Source: Candidatus Sumerlaeota bacterium (lineage in GTDB: Bacteria; Sumerlaeota; Sumerlaeia; Sumerlaeales; Sumerlaeaceae). From it: a stretch of 42,834 nt of DNA. The notes beneath the pieces are model-generated. The model made no database searches and had not been told where the DNA came from. It worked only from the letters and a program-made list of their open reading frames with translations. Shown one piece after another: positions 28,094 through 36,169 of this stretch; position 1 is the first letter of the stretch, and each line of letters begins with the position of its first letter. The position numbers and the translations under genes are program-made. The stretch lies in the NCBI GenBank assembly GCA_026398535.1, contig JAPLSQ010000125.1, positions 1-42,834 of the forward strand, read 5' to 3'.

Positions 28094-29226
28094 GAATCCT
28101 GATTGATGCGCGTTACCTTCGCGCGCAATTCTCCGGCATTGGCACATATTCCCGGAACCTGATCGAAGCGCTCGCACGCGAGGATGTCGTCAATGATTAC
28201 ATCGTTCTCACACACTCGTCATATCATGACAGACCTGAACTCGGTCCCAACTTTCAAGTTGTCACCGATGACGCACTCCCAGTGTCGCTGCGTTCTGTGA
28301 CAACGCTGAAAAGCGCCATCAGCCGCCATCAACCCGATGTGCTGCATTCACTCTTCCCCCTTGTCCCGCTTACTTGGAGCAAGAAACTGGTCGTCACTGT
28401 TCACGATCTCCAACCCTTGCTTGACCCCAAATTCACCAGCCTGCGCGGTGCGTTCAAACGCTCGCTTTATGATATGTTTTACCGGATTACCTACCCGGCC
28501 GCACTGCGCAAAGCCGACTGCCTGATGAGCGTTTCGTATGCCACAACACAATCCATCGTCGATATGTTTCCCGACTGCGCGGGAAAAATCCTGGTGGTGC
28601 ATGGCGGTGTCAACGAACAGGATTTTGAAGTTCCACCGTCCGGCCTGATCGGGCGCGTGCGTGAAAAATACGACATCCCCCAGCGCTTTATCTTCTACAT
28701 CGGTTCCACACGGCCAAATAAAAACCTGCCAGCCATGCTCGATGCCTTTGAACTATTCTTGCGAATGCGCCCCGAACACAAGGATGTTTACTGGGTTCTT
28801 GTCGTAAAACCCGACAGATTTTTTGATCCGTTTTTCGCGCAGGTGCGCGAACGCGGATTGCTTAAACATATCCAGATCCATCAGCAGGTCAGCGAACAGG
28901 ACAAACGAGTATTTTATCACCTTGCGAGCATGTTGTACATGGTCACGAAGTTTGAGGGATTTGGTCTTCCCGTTCTTGAGGCCCAGGCTCAGGATTTGCC
29001 TGTCATGGTCTCAACGCATGGTTCGTTGCCCGAAGTCGCGGGAGTGTCCGCGCTGATGTGCGACCCCGATGATCCCGTGAATATAGCCCAGGCATTGTGC
29101 AACTTCTTCGACAATCCCTCACTCACTCCGCGCATGGTGGAACTGGGGCGCGAGAACGTGAAGCGCTTTACCTGGCCCAAGACCGCTCGCGAAGTCATCA
29201 ACATCTATAATCACCTGCTGGCATGA
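28090..29226 (+). CDS. Glycosyltransferase, GT4 family
   Basis: A 378-aa GT-B enzyme. It begins R-I-L-I-D-A-R-Y-L with a Gly-rich S-G-I-G-T-Y loop, as in many mannosyl or rhamnosyl transferases. The donor domain includes F-I-F-Y-I-G-S-T-R-P-N-K-N-L, the E-x7-E signature within F-E-G-F-G-L-P-V-L-E, and S-L-P-E-V-A-G near the C-terminus. These mark a working GT4. The start overlaps the upstream GT stop. It is followed 7 bases later by waaA, which suggests that this cluster finishes or decorates lipopolysaccharide. The sugar donor and acceptor cannot be read off the sequence. Confidence 0.93.
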   Translation: MRILIDARYLRAQFSGIGTYSRNLIEALAREDVVNDYIVLTHSSYHDRPELGPNFQVVTDDALPVSLRSVTTLKSAISRHQPDVLHSLFPLVPLTWSKKLVVTVHDLQPLLDPKFTSLRGAFKRSLYDMFYRITYPAALRKADCLMSVSYATTQSIVDMFPDCAGKILVVHGGVNEQDFEVPPSGLIGRVREKYDIPQRFIFYIGSTRPNKNLPAMLDAFELFLRMRPEHKDVYWVLVVKPDRFFDPFFAQVRERGLLKHIQIHQQVSEQDKRVFYHLASMLYMVTKFEGFGLPVLEAQAQDLPVMVSTHGSLPEVAGVSALMCDPDDPVNIAQALCNFFDNPSLTPRMVELGRENVKRFTWPKTAREVINIYNHLLA

Positions 29227-29233
29227 GGCTCGC

Positions 29234-30523
29234 TTGACCTGCTACGATTTATTTTATCTGACCATAACGCCAGTGGCGGGACCGCTGCTTCTTTACAAGG
29301 CGTTGCGGCGCGGGAAATATCACCAGAGCGCCCCCGCCATGTTCGGGAAACAACTCCATATGGAAAATCCCGGTCAATGGCGCCGCGGGTGCGTCTGGGT
29401 GCACGCGGTCAGTGTGGGCGAAGTTGTGGCCGCGCGCGCCATCCTCCCTCTTCTGAGGGAGAAATTCCAGACACTGCCGATCCTGCTGACAACTGTCACT
29501 GAGACAGGCCAGGCGCAAGCCAACAGTTTGCCCGCCGGCCTGACCGACGCCGTCCGCTATTACCCCGTTGACTTCTCATGGATCGTGCGCAAGTTCGCCA
29601 GCGTCTACAAACCGCGCGTGTTCATCCCCATGGAAACAGAACTATGGCCAAACGCGCTCCGGATATTTGCCGATTACGGCGCCAGTATTTTTGTTCTTAA
29701 TGGCAAGATATCCGACAATTCATACCGCAACTATTCGAGATTGGCATGGGCTTTCCGGGGGCCGCTTTCTGGTGTGAGCGCGTTCTGCATGCAGACACAC
29801 ATTGATGCGGAAAGAATGGGCGTTTTATGCGGTTCCCCTGATAAAGTGTTTGTCACAGGCAACTGCAAATTCGACGTTCCAGCGGCCGAGGTCAGCGAAT
29901 CCCTAAAAGAGGAACTCAGGCGCCTGTGCGGCGTTAACCCGGGAGATCAGGTTATTGTCGCCGGCAGCACCCATCCGGGTGAAGAGGAAATCGTGCTGGA
30001 CGCATTTCGTAAGGTGTCAGGCCGTCATCCGCAAGCATTGCTTTTGCTGGCGCCGCGCCACCCAGAGCGCTTTGCACATGTGTGGGAAATTGTGCGGGGT
30101 TTTGGTCTGTCCGCGCAACGGCTGAGCGATAGGACTTCATGCGACGGCGGCGGCGGCGCTCCACGCGTCATTCTCATCGACCGCATGGGCATTCTCTCGC
30201 GGCTTTACGCGGTGGCCCAGATGGCGGTCGTGGCGGGAAGCTTTGTGGAAGGCATCGGAGGCCATAACATTCTCGAGGCCGCCGCCCATGGAGTCCCTGT
30301 CATTTATGGTCCGCACATGGAAAAACAGCCCGACATGGCGCGGCTTCTCGATGAGAAAAATGGCGGAACGGCAGTCCAGGCAGACGGTCTCGCGGAGTGT
30401 CTTTGCGCCCTGCTCAGTGAACCCGCACTCGCCGCTGAAAAAGGCGAACGCGGACGGCAGGCTGTCATGCAAAACCAGGGAGCCGCGCGAAAGAACATTG
30501 AAATCATCTCACGGTTTCTTTGA
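29234..30523 (+). CDS. waaA: 3-deoxy-D-manno-octulosonic acid (Kdo) transferase
   Basis: Adds Kdo to lipid A precursor at the inner-membrane inner leaflet, the first step of the LPS core. Its presence is good evidence for an outer membrane. The 429-aa product has the short N-terminal membrane segment, then W-V-H-A-V-S-V-G-E-V (catalytic Glu region), L-L-T-T-V-T-E-T-G, Y-Y-P-V-D-F-S-W, and P-M-E-T-E-L-W-P-N in the acceptor half. The donor half has V-A-G-S-T-H-P-G-E-E, L-A-P-R-H-P-E-R-F, G-S-F-V-E-G-I-G-G-H-N, and the closing E-K-G-E-R-G-R-Q-A-V. The start is TTG with G-A-G-G five bases upstream, overlapping the upstream gene's stop region. The first residues T-C-Y-D-L-F-Y match the family's N-terminus, so TTG is credible. 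Whether it transfers one or two Kdo units is not resolved. Confidence 0.95.
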   Translation: MTCYDLFYLTITPVAGPLLLYKALRRGKYHQSAPAMFGKQLHMENPGQWRRGCVWVHAVSVGEVVAARAILPLLREKFQTLPILLTTVTETGQAQANSLPAGLTDAVRYYPVDFSWIVRKFASVYKPRVFIPMETELWPNALRIFADYGASIFVLNGKISDNSYRNYSRLAWAFRGPLSGVSAFCMQTHIDAERMGVLCGSPDKVFVTGNCKFDVPAAEVSESLKEELRRLCGVNPGDQVIVAGSTHPGEEEIVLDAFRKVSGRHPQALLLLAPRHPERFAHVWEIVRGFGLSAQRLSDRTSCDGGGGAPRVILIDRMGILSRLYAVAQMAVVAGSFVEGIGGHNILEAAAHGVPVIYGPHMEKQPDMARLLDEKNGGTAVQADGLAECLCALLSEPALAAEKGERGRQAVMQNQGAARKNIEIISRFL

Positions 30524-30531
30524 ATGGAGTC

Positions 30532-30684
30532 ATGTTTAAGGCGATCCGCGGCATCTGGATGTCAATTGGCGCGGTTTTTGCCATACTCAAAATATTTTGT
30601 GTCCGCTGGTTTCTCCCATTGCACAGCAATGAATACGAAGACGAGATAACAGCCGAACAAGATGGCTATGAAGAGGATTCATAA
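30532..30684 (+). CDS. Small membrane ORF (50 aa), unknown
   Basis: A short open frame that fits exactly between waaA (8 bases) and the next GT gene (36 bases). It encodes 50 residues with one hydrophobic helix (W-M-S-I-G-A-V-F-A-I-L-K-I-F) followed by a very acidic tail rich in Glu and Asp. A G-G-A-G sits only two bases before the ATG, closer than usual; this lowers confidence. A single-helix membrane peptide with an acidic cytoplasmic or periplasmic tail is a plausible small subunit, but no family is recognised. The neat fit between genes on the same strand is the best argument that it is real. Confidence 0.45.
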   Translation: MFKAIRGIWMSIGAVFAILKIFCVRWFLPLHSNEYEDEITAEQDGYEEDS

Positions 30685-30720
30685 GGCGCTTATAGATGAA
30701 AATGCAGGTTATGGGAACAC

Positions 30721-33183
30721 ATGCGAATTGGAATTGACGTACAGACCCTCGAGACAAACGAGCGCACTCGCGGCATTGGCCGTCTTTGCACGGACACAAT
30801 AGCCGCCCTCGCGGCATATGCGCCTGAACACAACTACTGCCTGTTCGGCCTCAGCCCGCATCCGCCGGAACCAGTGCTGCCGCATCTGGGTCAAAACATG
30901 CGTTATATCCAAATCAGACTGGATGGAGATTCTCGTGAACACCTGAGACTTGGCTGTGCCGCCCCATTTCTGTGGACGACGCCCGAGGGCAGATTGCTGG
31001 ATGTCTACCATGTCACAAGCCCATTGATGTTCGACATCCTGCTCCCAACGCCCGGCCCATGCGCCATCGCGGCCACATTGCTCGATGCCATACCGGCCAT
31101 CATGCACGAGCGTGGAACGCCGCTCTATGACGCCGCGGGCTGGCAACGCTATCAGGCCCGCGTCAATCTTCTGGCCGCATGGCAGCGTTACCTGCCCATA
31201 TCGCGCTCTGCGGCAAAGGACTGTGCCCGCGCGCTTGAACTGCGCGCCGACTGCATGGACGTGACTTATGTGCCCATACGCCAGAGACCGTCCGCCCACA
31301 TCAGCGATGCGATGACCGCCGCGACTCTTAGAAAGTTCAAACTCGAACCTGGTTTTGTCGTGTCTGTAACCGGTTACAATCCGCGGAAAAACATTCCCGG
31401 CACGTTGCGTTCCTACGCGCTCATTCCCAATAAATTAAGACAAACCCATCCTCTTGTGCTCATATGTTCGCTTCTTCCCGAGGAGCGCGAGGATATCCAT
31501 GTACAGGCGCATAAGCTGGGCATAGACCACCACGTGCGCCTTACCGGCTATGTGGGTGATGACGAGGTGGTTTCGCTCGTTATGAGCGCCTATGTCATGC
31601 TCTTTCCATCGCGCTATGAGGGCTTCGGCATACCCGTATCCGAGGCGATGGCCTGCGGCACACCCGTTGTGTCCTCCAACGCGTCAAGCCTCCCGGAAGT
31701 CGTGGGAGAGGCAGGCTTCATGTGCGACCCGGATGATGAGGCTGGTTTTGCGGCCGCGATGGGCGCCCTCCTCTATGGCGCCGAGTTGAGGAGGGAATAC
31801 ACAACCGCAGGATACCGTAAAGTGGAAGAATTCTCCACCGAAAATTATATAAAACGCCTGATCGGCGCCTACGAAAACACAGCTCGCGGACGCGTGATCA
31901 ACATCAGAACCGAATCCGCCGTGGCGGCCGGCGCGAACAACCGGATACGCATTGCCAATTTCAGCCCGCTCAGCCCATGCATGAGCGGCATCGCTGAATA
32001 CAACGAGCAACTGCTTCTGCATCTCGATGATGACATCGAGGTGGATTGCTTCATCGAAGACTACACACCGGACAATCCCGGCATCCGTCAGCGATGCAAC
32101 TGTTATCATTACAGCCGGTTCAATCAAATGCAGGAGCGCCATCCGTATGACGCGTTCCTCTACCAGATCGGCAACAACATCTTGCACGCATACATGTTGC
32201 CCTACGCGGAGCGCCATCCAGGTGTCGTCGTGCTCCATGACGCAAGTTTGCAGGGACTCAAACGTTACCTTGCGCGCCAGCGCGGCGAACGCCACGCGAT
32301 CCAACTCGCGTTCCAGCACGAGTATCCCGATGCGGATGCGAGTGTCTGGGAGAATGACCAAGCGCTCAACAACTTGAGCCTGGTTGATTATAAGATGAAC
32401 AGCATCTGCCTGTCGCGCTCGAGGGCGGCCGTCGTTCACAGCCGCTGGCTGCGCGATGAATTGCAGGGCGGCAGAGGCGAAGAACTGCCCGTAGAGGTTA
32501 TTCCGATGGGGATCAATGCCGATCTGGACGGATGGGAGCCGCCGCCACGCGAGGAATTGCGCAGACATTACCAGCTGCCACCCGACGCATTCGTCATTGT
32601 GTCGGTGGGGATTATCAATCCGTTCAAACGCCTTATGAAGGTGCTCGAGGCATTCGACGATTTCCATCGTGTCTACCCCAACAGCTATTTTGTGCTGCTG
32701 GGCCCGGCCGACCGGTTTGTTCTCAAGGAAATGAACGATTACAACAGAGCCGCGGGATTGAAACATTGCGTGCGCTTTCTCGGTCACCGCCCCAACCAGC
32801 AGATGTACGAGGTCATCAGCCTTGCCGACGTTTGCGTGAACCTGCGTTATCCCACCCTTGGCGAATCCTCTGCCACATTGGCTTGCGTCATGGCGCTGGG
32901 CAAACCGGTTTTGGTCACACCGATCAACCAATTCCGTGAATTCCCCAACAATGTCTGTTGGAAAGTGGACTACGGGCCGCTTGAGCGCCGCGAATTGATG
33001 GCATATTTCCGTTGCCTGCGCGAGTATCCTGAAGTCGCCGAACAACTTGGCCGCAACACGCGTGAGTACGTGCGCAACCACAACTGGAAGGTTCTGGCAA
33101 AACGTTACGCTGAAATTCTCCGCAACGCGGCCTTGGCGCAACGCAACGATCCCGCGCCCACAGTCATGATGGGAGAAGATTGA
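30721..33183 (+). CDS. Two-domain GT4 glycosyltransferase fusion
   Basis: An 820-aa protein made of two GT-B glycosyltransferases in tandem. Domain 1 (about 1-385) starts R-I-G-I-D-V-Q-T-L and has S-V-T-G-Y-N-P-R-K-N and the E-x7-E signature in Y-E-G-F-G-I-P-V-S-E with S-S-L-P-E-V-V-G. Domain 2 (about 405-820) starts R-I-A-N-F-S-P-L with P-C-M-S-G-I-A-E-Y, and contains S-V-G-I-I-N-P-F-K-R and L-G-E-S-S-A-T-L-A-C-V-M-A-L-G-K-P-V-L in the donor site. Fused transferases of this kind add two sugars in sequence, or the same sugar in two linkages, on a growing polysaccharide. It follows the small membrane ORF and is followed by a DUF6941-like gene 7 bases on. Expected location is cytoplasmic. Confidence 0.9.
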   Translation: MRIGIDVQTLETNERTRGIGRLCTDTIAALAAYAPEHNYCLFGLSPHPPEPVLPHLGQNMRYIQIRLDGDSREHLRLGCAAPFLWTTPEGRLLDVYHVTSPLMFDILLPTPGPCAIAATLLDAIPAIMHERGTPLYDAAGWQRYQARVNLLAAWQRYLPISRSAAKDCARALELRADCMDVTYVPIRQRPSAHISDAMTAATLRKFKLEPGFVVSVTGYNPRKNIPGTLRSYALIPNKLRQTHPLVLICSLLPEEREDIHVQAHKLGIDHHVRLTGYVGDDEVVSLVMSAYVMLFPSRYEGFGIPVSEAMACGTPVVSSNASSLPEVVGEAGFMCDPDDEAGFAAAMGALLYGAELRREYTTAGYRKVEEFSTENYIKRLIGAYENTARGRVINIRTESAVAAGANNRIRIANFSPLSPCMSGIAEYNEQLLLHLDDDIEVDCFIEDYTPDNPGIRQRCNCYHYSRFNQMQERHPYDAFLYQIGNNILHAYMLPYAERHPGVVVLHDASLQGLKRYLARQRGERHAIQLAFQHEYPDADASVWENDQALNNLSLVDYKMNSICLSRSRAAVVHSRWLRDELQGGRGEELPVEVIPMGINADLDGWEPPPREELRRHYQLPPDAFVIVSVGIINPFKRLMKVLEAFDDFHRVYPNSYFVLLGPADRFVLKEMNDYNRAAGLKHCVRFLGHRPNQQMYEVISLADVCVNLRYPTLGESSATLACVMALGKPVLVTPINQFREFPNNVCWKVDYGPLERRELMAYFRCLREYPEVAEQLGRNTREYVRNHNWKVLAKRYAEILRNAALAQRNDPAPTVMMGED

Positions 33184-33190
33184 CACGCCC

Positions 33191-33916
33191 ATGGGACTGC
33201 CGAAACTGAAATATTTCATCCAGTGCGATGAAGTGCGCAATGAAGGCGGCAAATGCTCAGCGATCGGAATCTTTGACGTCATTTACACCGTCGTGTTTCC
33301 CGCAACCCACAGACGGTTTTTCATTCTGATGGGTTTTGCCGGCACGGAAGATGAGGCAGGCGGTGAATCCGCGCACGCGGAAATCCAAGTGCAGTTCACA
33401 GCGCCCAATGGCAATGTGATCGCCACGGCGACCGGCAAACTTGTCATGCCGCACACAGGGCAGACGACCAATGTGGTGTTCGCCTTTGAAAACTTTCCCA
33501 TTCCGATGAGAGGAATTTACACAATCACCGTATTCCTTGACGGTGACTTCTATTGCGAACACACCTTCCGGGTTCAACCGCCATTCCCCCACCGCGAACA
33601 CACCAGGGAAGATATTGCAATTTTGCTCAATCAGACCGATATCATTAAATCCGCCAATGTTGACGTGAAATGCGACCGTTGCGGCGCCGTCTACCGCTTC
33701 CAGCACCATCTCGACCCTAATGCCCAGTCCGAACAAGGATTTTTACGCCTCCCGCCGGGAGAATTTTTCGTGTGCGCCGTCTGCGGCAGAGAATTGCGGA
33801 TTGCACAGGTGCGCGAAAACATGGAGAATATCGTCGGCATTCCGCGTCAATGGCTGGAAGCCATTCCCCCCGCCCAACAACCGCCGCAACCACCCGAACC
33901 GCCGCAAGCTGAATAA
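33191..33916 (+). CDS. DUF6941-like protein with C-terminal zinc ribbon
   Basis: A 241-aa protein. The N-terminal 130 residues form a beta-sandwich domain that starts L-K-Y-F-I-Q-C-D-E-V-R and contains I-G-I-F-D-V-I-Y and F-R-V-Q-P-P-F. These match DUF6941-type proteins, a family of unknown function. Residues about 158-205 carry two C-x-x-C pairs (Cys161, Cys164, Cys195, Cys198), a zinc-ribbon pattern that is not part of the basic domain. The last 20 residues are Pro-rich. No signal peptide is present, so it is cytoplasmic. It starts 7 bases after the double glycosyltransferase, which suggests cotranscription. The assignment to DUF6941 is from motif memory and is moderately sure; no function should be inferred. 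Confidence 0.68.
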   Translation: MGLPKLKYFIQCDEVRNEGGKCSAIGIFDVIYTVVFPATHRRFFILMGFAGTEDEAGGESAHAEIQVQFTAPNGNVIATATGKLVMPHTGQTTNVVFAFENFPIPMRGIYTITVFLDGDFYCEHTFRVQPPFPHREHTREDIAILLNQTDIIKSANVDVKCDRCGAVYRFQHHLDPNAQSEQGFLRLPPGEFFVCAVCGRELRIAQVRENMENIVGIPRQWLEAIPPAQQPPQPPEPPQAE

Positions 33917-33940
33917 GAAATATTTTAGGCATCTTGCCAC

Positions 33941-34154
33941 TTAAAGTGCAACACCCCGTGTTAGCCTCTTGTGCCAAGGCCTCGGCGGGAGTTTTCCAGT
34001 TCAGACATTTGCGAGGTCAGTTGTTCAATGAACCGACGACGTAGTTGATCTCACCGCGGCTCACGCAGGTCAAGTTTGTTGTTTTGGGAAGGAAGTGGCG
34101 GATCAGTCCGTTGGTGTTTTCATTGGCGTCACGCTGCCAAGGGCCGTGGGAATG
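33941..34154 (-). pseudogene. Remnant of an IS30-family transposase (C-terminal end)
   Basis: Read on the minus strand, the sequence gives H-S-H-G-P-W-Q-R-D, N-E-N-T-N-G-L-I-R-H, L-P-K-T-T-N-L and L-N-N. IS30 transposases carry this pattern around their last catalytic Glu (P-W-Q-R-G-T-N-E-N-T-N-G-L). A TGA at 34017-34019 interrupts it where L-N-N-R-P-R-K is expected, and reading through gives P-R-K-C-L-N-W-K-T-P-A-E. A one-base shift near 33956 then restores G-V-A-L and a stop at 33941, the family's usual end. Only about 70 of some 320 residues remain, and terminal inverted repeats were not found. The element is dead. Confidence 0.75.
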
Positions 34155-34233
34155 CATCCTTCCCTTCCTGCATGAGATAACATCACAATCAAACCAAGTC
34201 ACGCCCCGTGAAAGACCTGAAGCACGTAATATT

Positions 34234-34259
34234 TATAAACTTAAACGCCTCGGAAGGCG
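34234..34259 (-). terminator. Rho-independent terminator after the peroxiredoxin gene
   Basis: On the minus strand, ten bases after the peroxiredoxin stop, CGCCT-tccg-AGGCG forms a 5-bp stem that can be extended by G-T pairs. It is followed by TTTAAGTTTAT, a T-rich tail. The tetraloop is of a stable type. Position and direction fit termination of the ahpC-like gene. Confidence 0.55.
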
Positions 34260-34268
34260 CCAGCGCGC

Positions 34269-34796
34269 TTACACCTTTATGGTGGGCTGGCCAGGCTTCC
34301 AGTTGCAGGGGCACAATTCATCGGTCTGAAGCGCATCAAGGACGCGAAGCACTTCAGCCGGATTGCGTCCCACACTGAGATCCGTGACATAGACAAAGCG
34401 CACGATGCCTTGGGGGTCGATAAGAAAAGTGGCCCGCTGACTGACGCCCATCTGGTCGTTAATAATCCCGAGCGACCGCGAAAGGCTCTTGGTATAGTCA
34501 GCGATCAGGGGATGTTTGAGCCCTTTCAGTTCATCCTTGGCTTTGACCCAGCCAAGGTGACTGTAGACACTGTCACACGATCCTCCGAGAATCGCGCAAT
34601 TGCGGTCCTCAAAATCCGGCGCCGCATCACTGAAAGCCTTGATTTCGGTCGGGCAGACAAAGGTGAAATCCAGCGGGTAGAAATACAGGCAAAGCCATTT
34701 GCCTTCGTAGTCGCTGAGTTTGACCTTGGAGGTCACATCCTCGCCCTTGAGCGCGGCTACTTCAAAGTCCGGGCATTTCTGTCCTACTGTGATCAT
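34269..34796 (-). CDS. 2-Cys peroxiredoxin (AhpC/TSA family)
   Basis: Reduces hydrogen peroxide and alkyl hydroperoxides in the cytoplasm. The 175-aa protein has the thioredoxin fold, with peroxidatic Cys48 in F-V-C-P-T-E, and a resolving Cys162 in D-E-L-C-P-C-N-W-K-P-G near the C-terminus. An extra cysteine (164) sits two residues later. The C-terminus is shorter than in AhpC of enterobacteria, as in the AhpE/Prx1-like subset. A strong A-A-G-G-A-G lies six bases before the ATG, in an AT-rich leader with a TATAAT-like hexamer at 34820-34825 on the minus strand; no matching -35 was found. The AhpD-like gene lies upstream by 70 bases on the same strand and probably recycles it. A hairpin terminator follows. 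Confidence 0.94.
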   Translation of the reverse strand: MITVGQKCPDFEVAALKGEDVTSKVKLSDYEGKWLCLYFYPLDFTFVCPTEIKAFSDAAPDFEDRNCAILGGSCDSVYSHLGWVKAKDELKGLKHPLIADYTKSLSRSLGIINDQMGVSQRATFLIDPQGIVRFVYVTDLSVGRNPAEVLRVLDALQTDELCPCNWKPGQPTIKV

Positions 34797-34866
34797 GGTG
34801 TTCTCCTTATATTTTTATTATTATAACTAATCAATAAAGCAAGATACTTTTGGACAGGCTCTGGCA

Positions 34867-35535
34867 TCATGCCGATGCCGGCGCGGGTGACAGCGCGGAA
34901 GTGATTCGTGCCGCGGCAGCGGCCACAGCCCCACACTTGATGATCTCGTCGATTTGCTCGTCCGTAAGCCCTTCGGCCTTGCCCTTGACCATGTGGCCTT
35001 CCACACACTTTGAGCAATTGTTCGCCGATGAGACAGCGATGCAGATGGACTCCATTTCCGCCACAGGCAGGGCGGGTTTCACAAAAGTGTTGGCATTAAA
35101 CGGCGCGCGGAACGCCTCGTAAACCGCGCGCATATCGGCGGGAACCTGGCTTCTGAACCGGTAATAACCATTGTAAATGCCGCAGACGAAGGCAATAGCG
35201 ACAGCCTCGATTGTTTCTTCGCGCGTTCGCCCTGCGGCCTGAGCGGCTTGCGCAAAATATACCGTCATGTCAGCACATCCGGCGGCCGCAGCCACACCCA
35301 GCCCTATGATCAGCTTCGTTTTTTGTGACAGCTTGCCATCCTGAAACTGCCGGTTGAGATTCATATACAGGTCGTTGATGCCTGACTCGGAGGCGGCTAA
35401 AACACGGAGACCCTCTGGCAGGGAAGGAATCTTGAAGATTTCGGCAAGCCGTTCAATGGCGCGCAGGCCGCGTTCGTTTGCCGTGAGTTCCGCGAAGGGT
35501 GAAGTTGATGCCGACACGATAATCTCCACACTCAT
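34867..35535 (-). CDS. AhpD-like protein (carboxymuconolactone decarboxylase fold), tandem domain
   Basis: A 222-aa protein made of two repeats of the CMD/AhpD fold. The C-terminal repeat keeps the AhpD active pattern in full: Glu162, then Cys174-x-x-Cys177, then His181, with the exact spacing of E-x11-C-x-x-C-x3-H. The N-terminal repeat has the helix shape (K-L-I-I-G-L-G-V-A-A-A-A-G) but lacks the cysteine pair. AhpD-type proteins relay electrons to AhpC peroxiredoxins. The downstream neighbour is a peroxiredoxin on the same strand, 70 bases away, which makes a redox pair likely. The start ATG at 35535 follows no strong ribosome binding site. A structured intergenic region lies upstream. Confidence 0.88.
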   Translation of the reverse strand: MSVEIIVSASTSPFAELTANERGLRAIERLAEIFKIPSLPEGLRVLAASESGINDLYMNLNRQFQDGKLSQKTKLIIGLGVAAAAGCADMTVYFAQAAQAAGRTREETIEAVAIAFVCGIYNGYYRFRSQVPADMRAVYEAFRAPFNANTFVKPALPVAEMESICIAVSSANNCSKCVEGHMVKGKAEGLTDEQIDEIIKCGAVAAAAARITSALSPAPASA

Positions 35536-35670
35536 TTAGTAAGGTACGGGATCTGTGATACAAGCTGATTTTCCAAAACAGAACAGCCCGCGCCTTGAAC
35601 GTTGATATGGCGCACCGATCATCATATTCATCGCTTCAGATCAGCAGGTTGAACTGAAATTTGGATTTTA

Positions 35671-35731
35671 TGATTCACAGCAAAAAAGCCCTGCTGTTTT
35701 CATTTCGGAGCATCTTCACATCTGTGAATCA
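35671..35731. repeat. Inverted repeats in the intergenic region upstream of the AhpD-like gene
   Basis: TGATTCACAG at 35671-35680 and its exact complement CTGTGAATCA at 35722-35731 form a 10-bp inverted repeat. Inside, ACAGCA/TGCTGT (nine bases apart) and a local palindrome TTCACA-tc-TGTGAA (35715-35728) compete for the same bases. The region lies between the GerMN stop and the AhpD-like start on the minus strand. It could be a GerMN terminator or a regulator target. Confidence 0.5.
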
Positions 35732-35734
35732 GGA

Positions 35735-36169
35735 TCAAGAAGCAATGGTGATCGACGGATTGGCGATCAATGGCGTCCCGATTTCGACATTGCCCCGCAA
35801 GGTGGGTAGCCGCTCGCCTTCGATCAGTATCTGAACTGCCTCGATATTTTCAATGTTGTAAAGCAGGCTGTTCACAATGCTGTAGACAGCCAGCATTTCA
35901 CTGCTCATGCCGCCCGCAAGATTCGTCAGAAATTCTTTTGAAAGATTGACGATGACCATATTACCGGTGACATGCACGGCATTAAGGCGTGTTCCGGAAA
36001 GACTGCCGCGCCGTGCAAGAAGCCCCTTCAGCAGACTGCTTGGAGCATTGACGCCTCCTGACTGAAATAAGAACCATATAAATGCGAGTCCAAGGATAAT
36101 GATGATCATGCCGATCGTGATAATCGTGACGGCAAAGCGTCCAAAGTTGGGATCACGGCGCGGAGTCAT
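35735..36169 (-). CDS. Membrane-anchored GerMN-domain protein
   Basis: A 144-aa protein with one N-terminal membrane helix (about 12-36) and a GerMN domain (about 55-140). The domain shows the family pattern V-H-V-T-G-N-M-V-I-V-N-L-S-K-E-F, S-S-E-M-L-A-V-Y-S-I-V-N-S-L, then V-Q-I-L-I-E-G-E and a short tail. GerMN domains are found in spore-germination and peptidoglycan-linked exported proteins, where they probably bind rather than cleave. Nothing suggests sporulation here. The start overlaps the end of the amidase-like gene by four bases, so the two are translated together. That linkage points to a joint role in the cell wall. Confidence 0.85.
   Translation of the reverse strand: MTPRRDPNFGRFAVTIITIGMIIIILGLAFIWFLFQSGGVNAPSSLLKGLLARRGSLSGTRLNAVHVTGNMVIVNLSKEFLTNLAGGMSSEMLAVYSIVNSLLYNIENIEAVQILIEGERLPTLRGNVEIGTPLIANPSITIAS

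Noticed and set aside
31684..33282. 532-codon open frame on the minus strand
   Set aside because: It is antisense to the fused glycosyltransferase, whose motifs are conserved in the plus frame.
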